Of a DNA stretch of 64,000 nucleotides, positions 34,401 through 40,600 are shown piece after piece. Position 1 is the first letter of the stretch; each line of letters opens with the position of its first letter. Location: the NCBI GenBank assembly GCA_050747525.1, contig JBOGOC010000060.1, forward strand, positions 1-64,000. The letters are read 5' to 3'. The stretch is from JBOGOC01 sp050747525 (GTDB lineage Bacteria > Acidobacteriota > Polarisedimenticolia > JACPZX01 > DASXTC01). Under the pieces are notes generated by a model. That model was given only the letters and a program-made list of their open reading frames with translations, did no database searches and was not told the DNA's origin. The position numbers were made by a program, and so were the translations under genes.

Positions 34401-35357
34401 GTGTGCGTGTACTCGAACGACCCGGTGCGCAGCCGCCTGGATGCGACCGTGGCTGTGCACGTGGGAGAGGTGTCCCCGGAGCTGTTCATGGTGGAGCCGG
34501 CGAGCCTGAGCCTGCAGGCCAACGGCAACACGGTGAAAGCGACGCTGCAGCTTGGCGCGGGTCTCGACCCGCACGAGGTGATCCTGGACTCGGTCAGGCT
34601 CAACGGCGTGCTGGGGCCAATCGTCTCGAAGACATCGTTCGCCGACGAGAACGGCGACGGCCTGCTGGAGCTGATCCTGAAGTTCGACCGCGCGGCCTTC
34701 CAGTCGCTGGTGCCGGAAGGCCAGAGCGTGCCGGTGGCGATCACCGGAGAGGTGCGGGACCGGACCTGGTTCCGCGGAACGACGACGATCCGCATGATCC
34801 GCCCGAAGCTGACGGCTCCGAACGGCGGCGAGTACCTGCTGGCGGGCCAGCCGGTCCCGATCAGCTGGCTGCCCGCGCCGGTGGGAAGCCCGCTGTACGA
34901 CGTGATCCTGAGCCGGGACGCAGGAGAGTCGTGGGAGGCCGTGGCCAGCGGTCTGACGGCGACTTCGTTGAGCTGGACGCCGTCGCAGCCGGCGACGTCG
35001 CAGGCCCGCATTCGGGTGCTGGCGCACGACAGCCACGGGGTGATGGGGTACGACGAGAGCGACACGAGCTTCACCATCGCCGGGCAGCTCATGGCGCCCC
35101 ATGGCGTGTCGACGCTGCAGCTGACGATGGAGGCTGGGGGAGGCATCCTCATGACATGGGAGCGTCCCGGCGTGGACGCGGCCCACGGGCCGGCCAGCCA
35201 CTACCGCGTGCTGAGCTCGCTTGTGGCCAATGGGACGTTCATCCAGCTCGGAACACCGGCGGCCGAGTCCTGGAATGAGCCGGCCTCCACGGGGGGGGCC
35301 GGCATCGTCTACTACAAGATCGTGGCCGTGAACGCCGCCGGGGAGTCCAGCGACTAG
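22455..35357 (+). CDS. Giant secreted subtilase (4300 residues) with ASH, propeller and unnamed beta-domain super-repeats
   Basis: Signal peptide (1-24); an I9-like propeptide (~30-95, PNEILIKFSPGSS, YVEPNYIV); then an S8 domain (~110-425) with Asp152 (GVIDTGID), His207 (HSHGTHVAG) and Ser367 (GTSMASPHV), so the protease should be active. Next come an Fn3 domain (~428-540), a nidogen/choice-of-anchor-like beta region (~610-785), and a long mosaic: BACON-like SVSP..G segments, ASH/choice-of-anchor D domains (L-D-F-G-x-x-x-x-G), six copies of an unnamed Cys-pair domain and three kelch-like propellers. The last ~430 residues are Ig/Fn3-like (LTAPNGGEYLLAGQPVPISW). There is no Por-secretion, PEP-CTERM or LPXTG-type tail, so the export and anchoring route beyond Sec is not evident. 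It probably acts as a cell-surface or secreted protease-adhesin. The gene has its own promoter. Confidence 0.93.
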   Translation: MRASSVFLVAVVAVLGSSTPGHAESDSAPRVPNEILIKFSPGSSLAAPDTALALVGGTRLRTFASGAEHWRTGPGVSTEAAMSLLQAHPQVEYVEPNYIVSASAAPNDPSYGLLWGLHNTGQTGGTPGADIDAEAVWNILTGSRSVVVGVIDTGIDPTHPDLAANMWTNPGEIPGNHVDDDHNGYVDDVRGWDFINEDNDPFDDHSHGTHVAGTIGAVGNNGIGVAGVNWAVSLVGLKFLSAGGSGNTADAIEAVEYATAMGLDMTNNSWGGGGFSQALLDAIVAADAANCLFVAAAGNSGANMDVSPHYPAGYNAPNIISVAATDHRDARASFSNYGLTTVDLGAPGVDVYSSVPGAAYAHFSGTSMASPHVTGVVALMRAKSPGLAVAALKRALLDSTDPIPALAGITVSGGRLNAVRAIALLDNIPPGAISDLSLSDPTSASLTLSWTATGDDGATGTASAYDIRYATIPLDETNFDSAARAPVWPDPGPAGSAQTVEVLGLQAATTYHLAVKAIDDGSNRGPISNLVSGTTLPPPTLFSAPSDFTASLLTGQTTTRSLTIANVGDGSLDWTIPLPHVGAAYTARQSGFVGPGASASGLSGNDPPGGLEFSWRDLVTTGTLIESLDGDDQTSEPILLGFDFPFYGERFNAVRVSTNGFLSFTSDSMQPANQSLPSAAAPGNLLAAFWDDLDFSQGGRAYYARGEDAFIVQFEGVRSASGSGSYDFEVILQEGGDIVFQYLSMTGPLDGATVGIQDATGAHTLQACFDSPCVGDNLAIGFSATPQWLSVSPQSGRIWNGQQQEVTLTLDASGLGGGTYTSAVVLSSNDPLQPSVAHPVTLMVTDAPAIAAGPAALDFGTIFVGYGSSRAVTVANTGTLELVADLTTGDATVTVSHPRLVLAPGQSQQVAVTVTALAAGPVDSWVAIESNASNASRVEIPLTASAIPPPGLSVDPASYSEHLLTGAKVTRSLRLTNTGGSDLLVTLTADLSTLHGGLKVAPPGATIPAGAWHDFTVTFDASGSNTDVHFGAVVIQTNVPDVPTLTVSAVMSVTAAPDIRIGGQPEVVQSVASYSTDGGSTSHSLPITVSPAGPGTLELIADGDYGFPGETATARVEGTVLGAVGGTSSVDCAPASGSFALSASRLLEVAGDGVVLVDVQNSLEVNVFCAVNQHTIRLTYQGASDHLDFGSPYTGVSRSLSLTILNAGFEALQIPSISSDLPEFVPSVGSLALGPGMSALLTVTFTPSSVASYQGTITIASNDADTPVAGVQVSGAGLDPPVLGVTPSSLESALLSGEQETLALTVSNGGGSPLEFEVQAQPRVAGRLHAVPFGGLSVPVPGASNNPPLAEEPAATQGEGEYIGVVGDFDLLRSSPTPLTCVVEDPATGMLYGQANQGTGFFRYRSSTDTWETLASSPIHSGNNGGAALLNGKIYTSYTGNGASLGVYDVASDSWTVRSNPLGLGTGIIASDGVQYLYMLVDTYFLKFDPSVQTVTWLSAPPFFFNPWGGMRHLSGVLYAHQGDGGRGFASYEVATDSWTTLPLVPSGAVLGSALDPFRREYFAYGTYGGNNLYSYSIDDRIWSVASIPFFAVNDGGLGWLPFPAGVVMVQGESGSGLARYATGPEFLRVSPAVGVVPPFSSTELQVTFDAAGLFGGVYLADLGIVTNDPVNPLVTVPATLTVTGRPIILVGGPVSIVSTISYTDSGASTSHSLLLPSSPAGGGSLELVADGDYGVTGETATVTAETLLLGSVGETGSDCVPATRAFPLSASELASLAEDGLVSVHVQNSGTVDAFCELNRHRVKLSYDSPTDRLDFGSSFIGLGKTISVGISNTGTEVLHVGPISSSLPQFLPSETGFDLAPGTSRTLEVTFTPTAAVEWNATLSISSDDQDRPVVILPMTGLGLIPPVASVSPEALTSSLLSGEQETQVLTVLNDGGSPLTFSIRLEEHHTGARSSSIFGGLSHPQGASNNPAPGAGPGDDGTTAGETYLGAPGTFDLLRASPAPLTCIVEDPAAGILYAQANQGSGFFRYLAATDVWETLAPAPIHSGNNGGAALLNGKIYTSYADRSTVGVYDIASGSWTTLEGPLSTGTASITSDGAGLLYMAVGLDFVQFDPVTGSATALPSPPFYMEKWGGMKRLAGVLYAHQGNGLTGFASYDIAMQQWTLLPSVPSGAVLGAAIDPLSRHYYTYGAYGGRNLYSYAMDTRIWSVATIPFFAVSDGGLGWLPSPAGIHFVQGEPGTGLARLVTQPGFVRVSPSEGTVPASGSLDLEVTFDAANRNGGVYEAEILVISNDPVRPLLSVPATLSVTGRPDISVAGEPVNIVSTVPYTTSGATTLHALPVTVPKSGGAVLSIQADGDYGDSSETASLTAEGTHVGAVGSVGADCTPAIGSFPLTDVVFDTLVADGVVNVTVQNSGNVDTFCAPNQHTIRLTYASRGDALEFGNLLLGLSRSLGLVVANRGTDILHVTSVSSDRPAFIPSIASFDLAPGDTRIVTVIFAPSVPGAVSGTLSIASDDPLTPVESVALSGSGVEPPVIGVEPSEMNVTVPVGTTATRILTLANTGAGPLDFSLHVEEGSPAPGEFTNLGFSPTPLTCIVEDPATATLYGQQNSGFGFYRYSTASNTWLALRSSPVYSGNNGGAALLNGRIYTSYTENAVLGVYDIASDSWTTIPNPLGTGTANIASDGTRYLYLVAGTTFARLDPAAGSTTLLPAPPLSFERWGGMRHLNGILYAHQGNGLMGFASFNISTNTWTVLAPLPRGAVAGAAISTVTREYYAYGSYSERNLYRYSIDSRTWSMSTIPLTLFTAVNDGGLGWLSSPIPGLYLIQGENALGFGRMTTGARLVELDVTAGTVPPHESTDINALFNGHLLPVGAYAGRIKVQSNDPVNPQVVVPVTMQVVFLPRMVVTGASVTLESSEFFRTSGARTSHLLPIPGMPVGDGTLELIAQGDFRSPGQTASLSAEGLEIGSAGGTGLSCSPATDAFAVPEAVLEGLIADGVMSLDVQNSPEVSGSCGASSHTVRLTYPTAPDRLDYGPQAAGSTSTLALRISNVGSGALHISSIASSHTEFVPDATSLVVGPGESATLSVSFTPPAVGSFAASLTLQSDDPESPHLVIPMSGSAVAPPVAAVEPASLESVLLSGTQETRTLTLSNTGPIPLHFTARASMPVQVPFLSVSPSGGVVPAGGSALLSVVVDTRPAPVGTTVGAIQVVTDDPLHRLLDVPVSLRVIGVPSIRLTTGTTTVESTVSFHPIHGETSHMLVLPEPPGGSGRFELVATGDFNAFGRSATARIEGVSIGTVGTNFFGGCTTVQKTFNIIGSQLSFFAEDGVIHATVHNSDEVTIACDPSSHTVRLSYHHPAGELDHGETMMGDSSSRTLFIENVGNDVLTVSSIASDSPAFTVSSSGAVVPPAGMVEIVVTFSPVEVGAAGGTLSFSSDDRDRPLVQFPMTGTGSLPPVIGVMPAALEATLRDPDQEIQALTVSNTGMFPLSFSLSVADPAFVAVTPSSGVVPMSGSTEISVVFDPSSLAPGQYETFIDVASNDPLTPLVRVPVSLYALGEPMLAVLGVPVTLERSRTYTTAGARSTQRIFLSSLPAAGGELTVTVEGEFGGADETAAVDVEGLHGLTLGGAGGSCASVSHVIPLSPEDMLVLTSDHFVTVTTQNSPQVGVSCPTNRHAVSLMYRSVAEQVDFGSIFTGATAVRSIAVENHGTDVLHVASIAADLPEFSADPAAFSLPPGGFREVTLTFAPSSAADFSGSLVIDSDDVASPVLAIPITGTGLPAPVLEVQPASMSVTLVAGTDEAQTLTVSNPGESDLEVSLSARTTGPVAFLAVSPLSATVPPGESMTFSVHLDTAGLAMGSHVGAIDVSSNDPVAPLVSVPVTLTVVPPPVAELSPAALVAALPPGGATTRALRVSNSGASQLIWTLGGPDAGGAALLPLWIAASSSGGTLTPGTFTDIILTLSAATLADGDHTQTVCVYSNDPVRSRLDATVAVHVGEVSPELFMVEPASLSLQANGNTVKATLQLGAGLDPHEVILDSVRLNGVLGPIVSKTSFADENGDGLLELILKFDRAAFQSLVPEGQSVPVAITGEVRDRTWFRGTTTIRMIRPKLTAPNGGEYLLAGQPVPISWLPAPVGSPLYDVILSRDAGESWEAVASGLTATSLSWTPSQPATSQARIRVLAHDSHGVMGYDESDTSFTIAGQLMAPHGVSTLQLTMEAGGGILMTWERPGVDAAHGPASHYRVLSSLVANGTFIQLGTPAAESWNEPASTGGAGIVYYKIVAVNAAGESSD
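25621..33521 (+). repeat. Six copies of a ~125-residue unnamed domain (DGDYG/Cys-pair module)
   Basis: Approximate copies: 25621-25999, 27510-27882, 29392-29767, 31174-31548, 32163-32540, 33147-33521. The shared order is S-(T/S)-S-H-x-L near the start, G-x-L-E-L-(I/V)-A-x-G-D-(Y/F), E-T-A-x-(V/L)-x-x-E-G, G-(S/A)-V-G, a Cys, F-x-L, D-G-V-(V)-x-V-x-V-Q-N-S, a second Cys, N-x-H-x-(I/V)-x-L-x-Y. Every copy keeps two cysteines, so a disulfide is likely. Each is followed by an ASH-like domain. I do not recognise this as a named family. Confidence 0.75.
26559..30990 (+). repeat. Three ~265-residue kelch-like propeller domains in ~1.85-kb super-repeats
   Basis: Copies at about 26559-27325, 28444-29209 and 30222-30990. 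Each contains P-L-T-C-(V/I)-V-E-D-P-A, SGNNGGAALLNG(K/R)IYTSY, G-V-Y-D-(I/V)-A-S-x-S-W, WGGM(R/K)-L-x-G-(V/I)-L-Y-A-H-Q-G, Y-(S/A/R)-x-x-x-R-x-W-S-(V/M) and N/S-D-G-G-L-G-W-L. The first two are very close to each other (by eye about three quarters identical); the third is more divergent. Together with the adjoining Cys-pair and ASH domains they form super-repeats of ~1.88, 1.88 and 1.79 kb. Confidence 0.8.
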
Positions 35358-35360
35358 AAG

Positions 35361-35411
35361 CACGTCGGCGGCTTCTGCGTGCGCACCGTGCGCTGGGGCG
35401 AGGCCCGCCTC
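35361..35411 (+). pseudogene. Stray 3'-end fragment of an hpnI-like gene (direct repeat copy B)
   Basis: It starts four bases after the giant gene's stop codon. In one frame it encodes H-V-G-G-F-C-V-R-T-V-R-W-G-E-A-R-L-A, matching the HpnI tail encoded at 22080-22130 at nearly every residue. It has no upstream gene body, so it is a remnant. It overlaps the leader of the sulfatase gene and could contribute a false upstream start at 35379. Confidence 0.7.
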
Positions 35412-35435
35412 GCCCAACGGTCCTATCATGAGGCC

Positions 35436-37541
35436 ATGATGTCCCGCGCGTGGATCTCAGGCCTGCTCATTCTGATCTCCGGCATGGCGTGGGGGCTCGA
35501 CAAGCCTCCGGCCGTCCCACCGTCGATCCTCCTGGTCACCTTCGACACGCTGCGCGCGGACCGTCTCGGGTGTTACGGCTACGCCGCGGCGGAGACGCCG
35601 CATCTGGACAGCCTCTCCCGCCGCGGCGTCCTCTTCGAGGAGGCGCGCAGCCACGTGCCGCTGACCCTTCCGTCGCATGCCTCCATCCTCACGGGGTTGC
35701 TCCCTCCCAGGCACGGGGTGCGCGGCAACGGACTTTTCCGTCTCCCGGACGGGTCACCCACGCTGGCGTCCGTGCTCCGATTCCGAGGCTACCGCACGGC
35801 TGCCGTCGTCTCGTCGGTGGTCCTCGATCGGTCGTACGGGCTCGATCGCGGATTCGAGGTCTACGACGACAACCAGAGGGTTGGCGAGAAGACCGCCTTC
35901 GACTACCTGGAGAGAGGGGCAAGCCAGGTGGCCGACGCCACGGCGCGCGAGCTGTCCCGTCTGGAGCCCCCCTTCCTCCTCTGGGTTCATCTCTACGATC
36001 CGCACAGACCGTGGATCCCTCCCGAGGCGTACCGCCGCCGTCATGCCGGCCGGCTCTACGACGCGGAGGTGGCGTTCGCCGATGCCGCCTTCGGCCGGAT
36101 CCTGAAGGACGCGGAGGCACGCGCGCGCGGCCATCTGATCGTCGCGGCCACCTCGGACCATGGAGAGAGCCTGGGGGAGCACGGCGAGAACCAGCATGGC
36201 TATTCCCTGCATCGCGGCGTGCTGCGCGTTCCGCTGATCCTGGCGGGCGGGTTGCTGCCGGCCGGAGCGCGCGTCACGCGGACCGTGGGGCTGATCGATC
36301 TGGCTCCCACCCTCGCGGACCTGGCAGGCGCGCCGATCGCCGGCGCCGACGGGTCGAGCCTCGGGCATCATTGGGCCGGAGCGGCCTCCCCGGCTCTCCG
36401 GGACATGTGGGAGGAGAGCCTGCATCCTCTGTACGACTCGGGGTGGGCGCCACTGCGCGGCCTGCTGACCGACAGGTGGCACTTCGTGGAGGCGCCACGC
36501 CCCGAGCTCTACGACCGGCTAACCGATCCGGACGACCGGAAGGACCTGGCGAAAGAGCGGCCCGACCTGGTGGCCGAGCTGAGGGAGAGACTGGCACGGA
36601 CGGGAGCGGCCATGGGCGACGTGCCCGAGCCGCCCGTGGAGGCGCCGGAATCGCCCATGGACGCGGAGCAGCGCGCCCGGCTGGCCTCTCTCGGATATCT
36701 CACCTCGGGGACCTCCCGCCCCGGCCGCGGCGCCCGGCTCGATCCGAAGGACGGGCTCCCCGGTTTTCTGGCGGTGGAGACGGCGGCCGGGCTCGTGGAG
36801 GAGGGGAAGGCGAAGCAGGCGAAGGAGCTGTTGGAGCCGTTCACGAAGCGTGACCCCCACAATCCCCGTATCTGGCACCAGCTGGGCCAGGCGCAAGCCG
36901 CATCGGGACATCTCGACGCCGCCTCGTCGGCCCTTCTGAAGGCGCTGGCGCTCGACCCCCGCAGCGAGTTCATCAGGTACAGCTACGCGGAGCTCATGAA
37001 AAAGAAGGGGGACGTGATGGGCCAGAAGATGCAGCTCGAGGCGATCCTCGCCTCGAATCCGAGAGCGGCCGAGGCCGCGCTCATCCTGGCGGCACTGGCC
37101 GCCTCGGCGGGAGACGTGCGCGGCTCGGAGGCCATCCTGAAGGCTTCCTACGAGGCCGGTGTGCGCGATTCCGATCTGCTCGACCGGCTGGCGCATCACA
37201 TGCAGCAGAGCGGCCGGAGCGGCGAGGCGGTCAGGTTCTTCGAGGAAGCGCTCGAGCTGCGGCCCGAGGATCCCGTGGCTCTCCTGCAGCTCGGACGGGC
37301 CTCCCTGCAGGCGGGCGACGCCCGGAGCGCCATCGATCTCCTGACCCGATGCACCACCGGGCCCCGGGCTTTCGAGTGCCGCATCGAGCTGGCCAGGGCC
37401 TACGTCGTGGGACCAGGGGATCATGCCGCGGCGCGGCGTCAGCTCCAGTCGGCCCGTGAGGCGGCCACCGACGAGGCGATGCGCCGGGAAGTAGACCGGC
37501 GGCTGGCCGCCCTGGATGCCATGAATTCCCTAAATCGCTGA
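35436..37541 (+). CDS. Sulfatase/phosphotransferase-fold protein with C-terminal TPRs
   Basis: 701 residues. The signal peptide (MMSRAWISGLLILISGMAWG) fixes the start at 35436 or 35439; the longer frame from 35379 reads into the hpnI fragment and was rejected. Residues ~25-330 have the alkaline-phosphatase/sulfatase fold: S-I-L-L-V-T-F-D-T-L-R-A-D metal motif, ATSDHGESLGEHGENQHGYS, LHRGVLRVPLI. The formylglycine site (C/S-x-P-x-R) reads T77-L-P-S-H, so a maturing Cys is absent; Thr is the nucleophile in phosphoethanolamine and LTA transferases. About 460-690 are TPR helices (HNPRIWHQLGQAQAASGHLD). This is the 'sulfatase-TPR' architecture I associate with Acidobacteriota. True substrate unknown. 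Confidence 0.85.
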   Translation: MMSRAWISGLLILISGMAWGLDKPPAVPPSILLVTFDTLRADRLGCYGYAAAETPHLDSLSRRGVLFEEARSHVPLTLPSHASILTGLLPPRHGVRGNGLFRLPDGSPTLASVLRFRGYRTAAVVSSVVLDRSYGLDRGFEVYDDNQRVGEKTAFDYLERGASQVADATARELSRLEPPFLLWVHLYDPHRPWIPPEAYRRRHAGRLYDAEVAFADAAFGRILKDAEARARGHLIVAATSDHGESLGEHGENQHGYSLHRGVLRVPLILAGGLLPAGARVTRTVGLIDLAPTLADLAGAPIAGADGSSLGHHWAGAASPALRDMWEESLHPLYDSGWAPLRGLLTDRWHFVEAPRPELYDRLTDPDDRKDLAKERPDLVAELRERLARTGAAMGDVPEPPVEAPESPMDAEQRARLASLGYLTSGTSRPGRGARLDPKDGLPGFLAVETAAGLVEEGKAKQAKELLEPFTKRDPHNPRIWHQLGQAQAASGHLDAASSALLKALALDPRSEFIRYSYAELMKKKGDVMGQKMQLEAILASNPRAAEAALILAALAASAGDVRGSEAILKASYEAGVRDSDLLDRLAHHMQQSGRSGEAVRFFEEALELRPEDPVALLQLGRASLQAGDARSAIDLLTRCTTGPRAFECRIELARAYVVGPGDHAAARRQLQSAREAATDEAMRREVDRRLAALDAMNSLNR

Positions 37542-37642
37542 AAACAGGCCTCTTCCTTCGAAGCTCAAGGATTCTTCAAGAGCCTCCGTGTATTCCTCCC
37601 GCGTCGACCGGAACCGCACACGGACCTCAGAGGGGGGAGACC

Positions 37643-40600
37643 ATGTTCAGACACGGGGTGATCATCGGCATCGGATGCGCGCTTATGGGAGCGCCTGCTG
37701 GGGCGGCCCTGCAGCCTCGACACGTGGAATCGCTGGGCGAGAGAGTCATGGCTCCCTACGCTTTCGTCGCGACCTCCGTGCCACAGGATCTGTCCGAGGT
37801 GCAGGAGGAGCTCGATGGCGCCCTTCTGTCCCAGGTCTCGGAGTTTCTCGCCGAGGCGGGGCCTGACTGGAGCTTCTGGGTGGATCGCCGTTCCGGAGGG
37901 ATGGCCAGAGTCGAGGGAAGCGGTGTCCGCTGGCTGTCAACGGCCGGAGGCGCGGCAAGCCTCGAGGAGCTCGAGGCCAGGGCTCGCGCCTTCATGAACC
38001 GGTATCCGGCCTTCTTCAACGTCCCGTCCTCGCAGCTGGAGCTGGAGCCCGCCGGCTCGCGCCAATTCGGTGAGTCGGGGCAGTTCTGGCAGATCGCTTT
38101 CAGGCAGGTCATCGACGGCCTGCCGGTCGACTCGGCCCGCGTGATCCTGCGCCTGTCTCACGGCAACCTCGTTCAGTTCGGTGTGGACCGCGTGCTCCCG
38201 CCCGCGGTCGTTCCGAAGACGGCCGCGGCGACCCTGAGCGCGCTCCAGGCAAGAGCCTCGCTCTCCAACTACATCGGCGGCCTGCAGAAGGACGACGTCG
38301 TGGGCGAGGACGTCTTTTTGCTGTGGGTTCCGCGCGGCGTGGAGGAGACCGGGGTCTACGCGGGGCCGATCGGCTACGGGTGGGAGGCCGCACTCGTCTA
38401 CCGGCTCTCCGTGAAGAGGGACGGCGAGCTGGGGGAGTGGCAGGCCCTGGTGGATGCGAGGACAGGTGACGTGGTGCGTTTTGTCGACTCCAACGACTAC
38501 GCCAAAGTGGTGCTTCGGGGATCGGTCTACACGCTGGCCAATTGCACGGACGCCATGAACTGCGTCCCCGGCTCGGCGTCGGAGCTGGCGGCCACCATGC
38601 CCGGCGCGCGGATGAACTTCGTGGGTGGAGCCTGCACGGGTGACGGGTGCTACACGAACGAGTCGGGGGCCTTCGAGTATCCCGCCGGAGCCACGGCCGC
38701 CTCGACCTCCCTGGACGGAAAATACTTCACCATCGTGGACAGCTGCGGCCCCCTCGCCGGCGCCGCGGCGTCGCCGGGCGGGATCGACCTGGGCACCTCG
38801 GACCCCAACCCTCCGCTCGACACGAACACCGACTGCATGCCCGCCACCCGCGAGTCTCCCCCCGGAACCGGGCCCACGTCGGGCGGAACGGGCGACACGC
38901 ACTCGGCGCGCAACACCTTCCACCACCTCAACCTGATCAACCAGAAATCGAGGGGCTACCTGCCGCACAACGAGTGGCTCAAGGGAGAAGACGGATCGAT
39001 AGGCAACATGCAGGTGAACGTCAACGCCCCCCCCGCCTGCAATGCGTTGTGGACCGGCAACGACACCGGCTTCGTCTTCATGAGGGTGACTCCGGGAACG
39101 GGCTGCAACAACACGGGGGAGATCCCCGACGTCTTTCTCCACGAGTACGGCCACGGCCTGGACGACAACGACGCGACGGGCTCGGCCCCGGAGAGCGGGA
39201 CCGGAGAGGCGATGGGGGACACCTTCGCCCTGCTGCAGGGACAGCACTCGTGCATCGGCACCGGCCTGTTCCTTCCCAACGGGACGATCTGGGGGAACAC
39301 CTCCGGCTACGGGTCGAGCTCTCGACTCTGCTCGGGGGTCAGAGAGCTGGACTACACCCGGTTCTGCACGCACGGAACGCTCGAGGGGTGCACGAGCCCG
39401 CCTGACCCCGACATGGTGAACGGATCCCACGCGGGAGTCTCGCCCAATCTGCTGTCGCCGGACGCCGGCACCCCCGCGCGCTGGAACCACATGCTCACGG
39501 GATTCGCCGGAGGAGGAAACGGCAAGTCCAACTTCTACAACTGCGGCGGACCCGAATCGGTGACCGGGTGCGCGGGGGCGCTGAACCATGGCTGCCACTG
39601 CGAGTCGCTGATCGGCTCGCAGGCCAACTGGGATCTGGCCAAGAGGCTGATCCACGGCGACTTCGGGGGCTTCATCTACAGGACGCCGCAGGGCCCGACC
39701 GAGGTCTCCGGGTGGCAATACATGGATCGCCTGTGGTATCTGACCAGGGACCTCTCGACGTCGTCCTATACGGCCACCGGCCCCTTCCCCGACGGGACGA
39801 CGAACGGCTGCGGTATCAACAACTGGTTCTCCACCTACAGGTTCATCGACGACGACAACGGAAGCCTGGCGGACGGCACGCCGCATGCCGCGGACATCTT
39901 CGCCGCGTTCGATCTGCACGCCATCGCCTGCGGGACGGCCGCGGAACCCTCCAACCAGTCCTCGGGCTGCCCTGCGCTCGTTGCGGCCCCGGCCCTCTCG
40001 GCGTGCGGCTCACAGTCGCCCGTTCAGCTCGACTGGACCGCGTCGGCAGGCGCCGCGCAGTACAGGATCCTGCGCAATACGCTGGGATGCGAGTACGGCT
40101 TCACGCCCGTCGCGACCGTGGACGGCGCGCAAAGCTACTTCGAGGACACCGAAGCGGCGACGGGATTCCCGTATTTCTACACCGTCCAGCCTGTGAGCCA
40201 GAACGCCTCGTGCTATGGCCAGGCGTCCAACTGCATCGCCGTGGTCCCCACAGCATGCGGCTCGGTGCCGCTTGCAGCACCCGGCGGCGTGGCTCTGACC
40301 ACCCCCGCCGACAACCAGGTGAGCGTCACGTGGGACCCCGTGCCGGGAGCGGCCTCGTACAAGATCCTCCGCAAGACGGGCTCATGCGCCTCGGCGGAGC
40401 CCTATCAGGCCATCGGTGTGAGCCAGGCGCCGCAGACCAGCTTCCTGGACGGCATCGACCTGCAGGGAGGTATGACCTACGCCTACCAGGTCGCCGCGTC
40501 GGACGCAGGCTGCGCGTCGTGCGTCTCCGCTCCTTCCGTCTGCCATGAGGTCACGGTCACCGGTGCGTGCGCCATCGAGCCCGTCTTCGCGGGGCTTCAG

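Noticed and set aside
22455..35357. Assembly chimera of several genes
   Set aside because: One frame runs 12.9 kb without a stop, with homologous domains throughout. Copy number still needs long reads.
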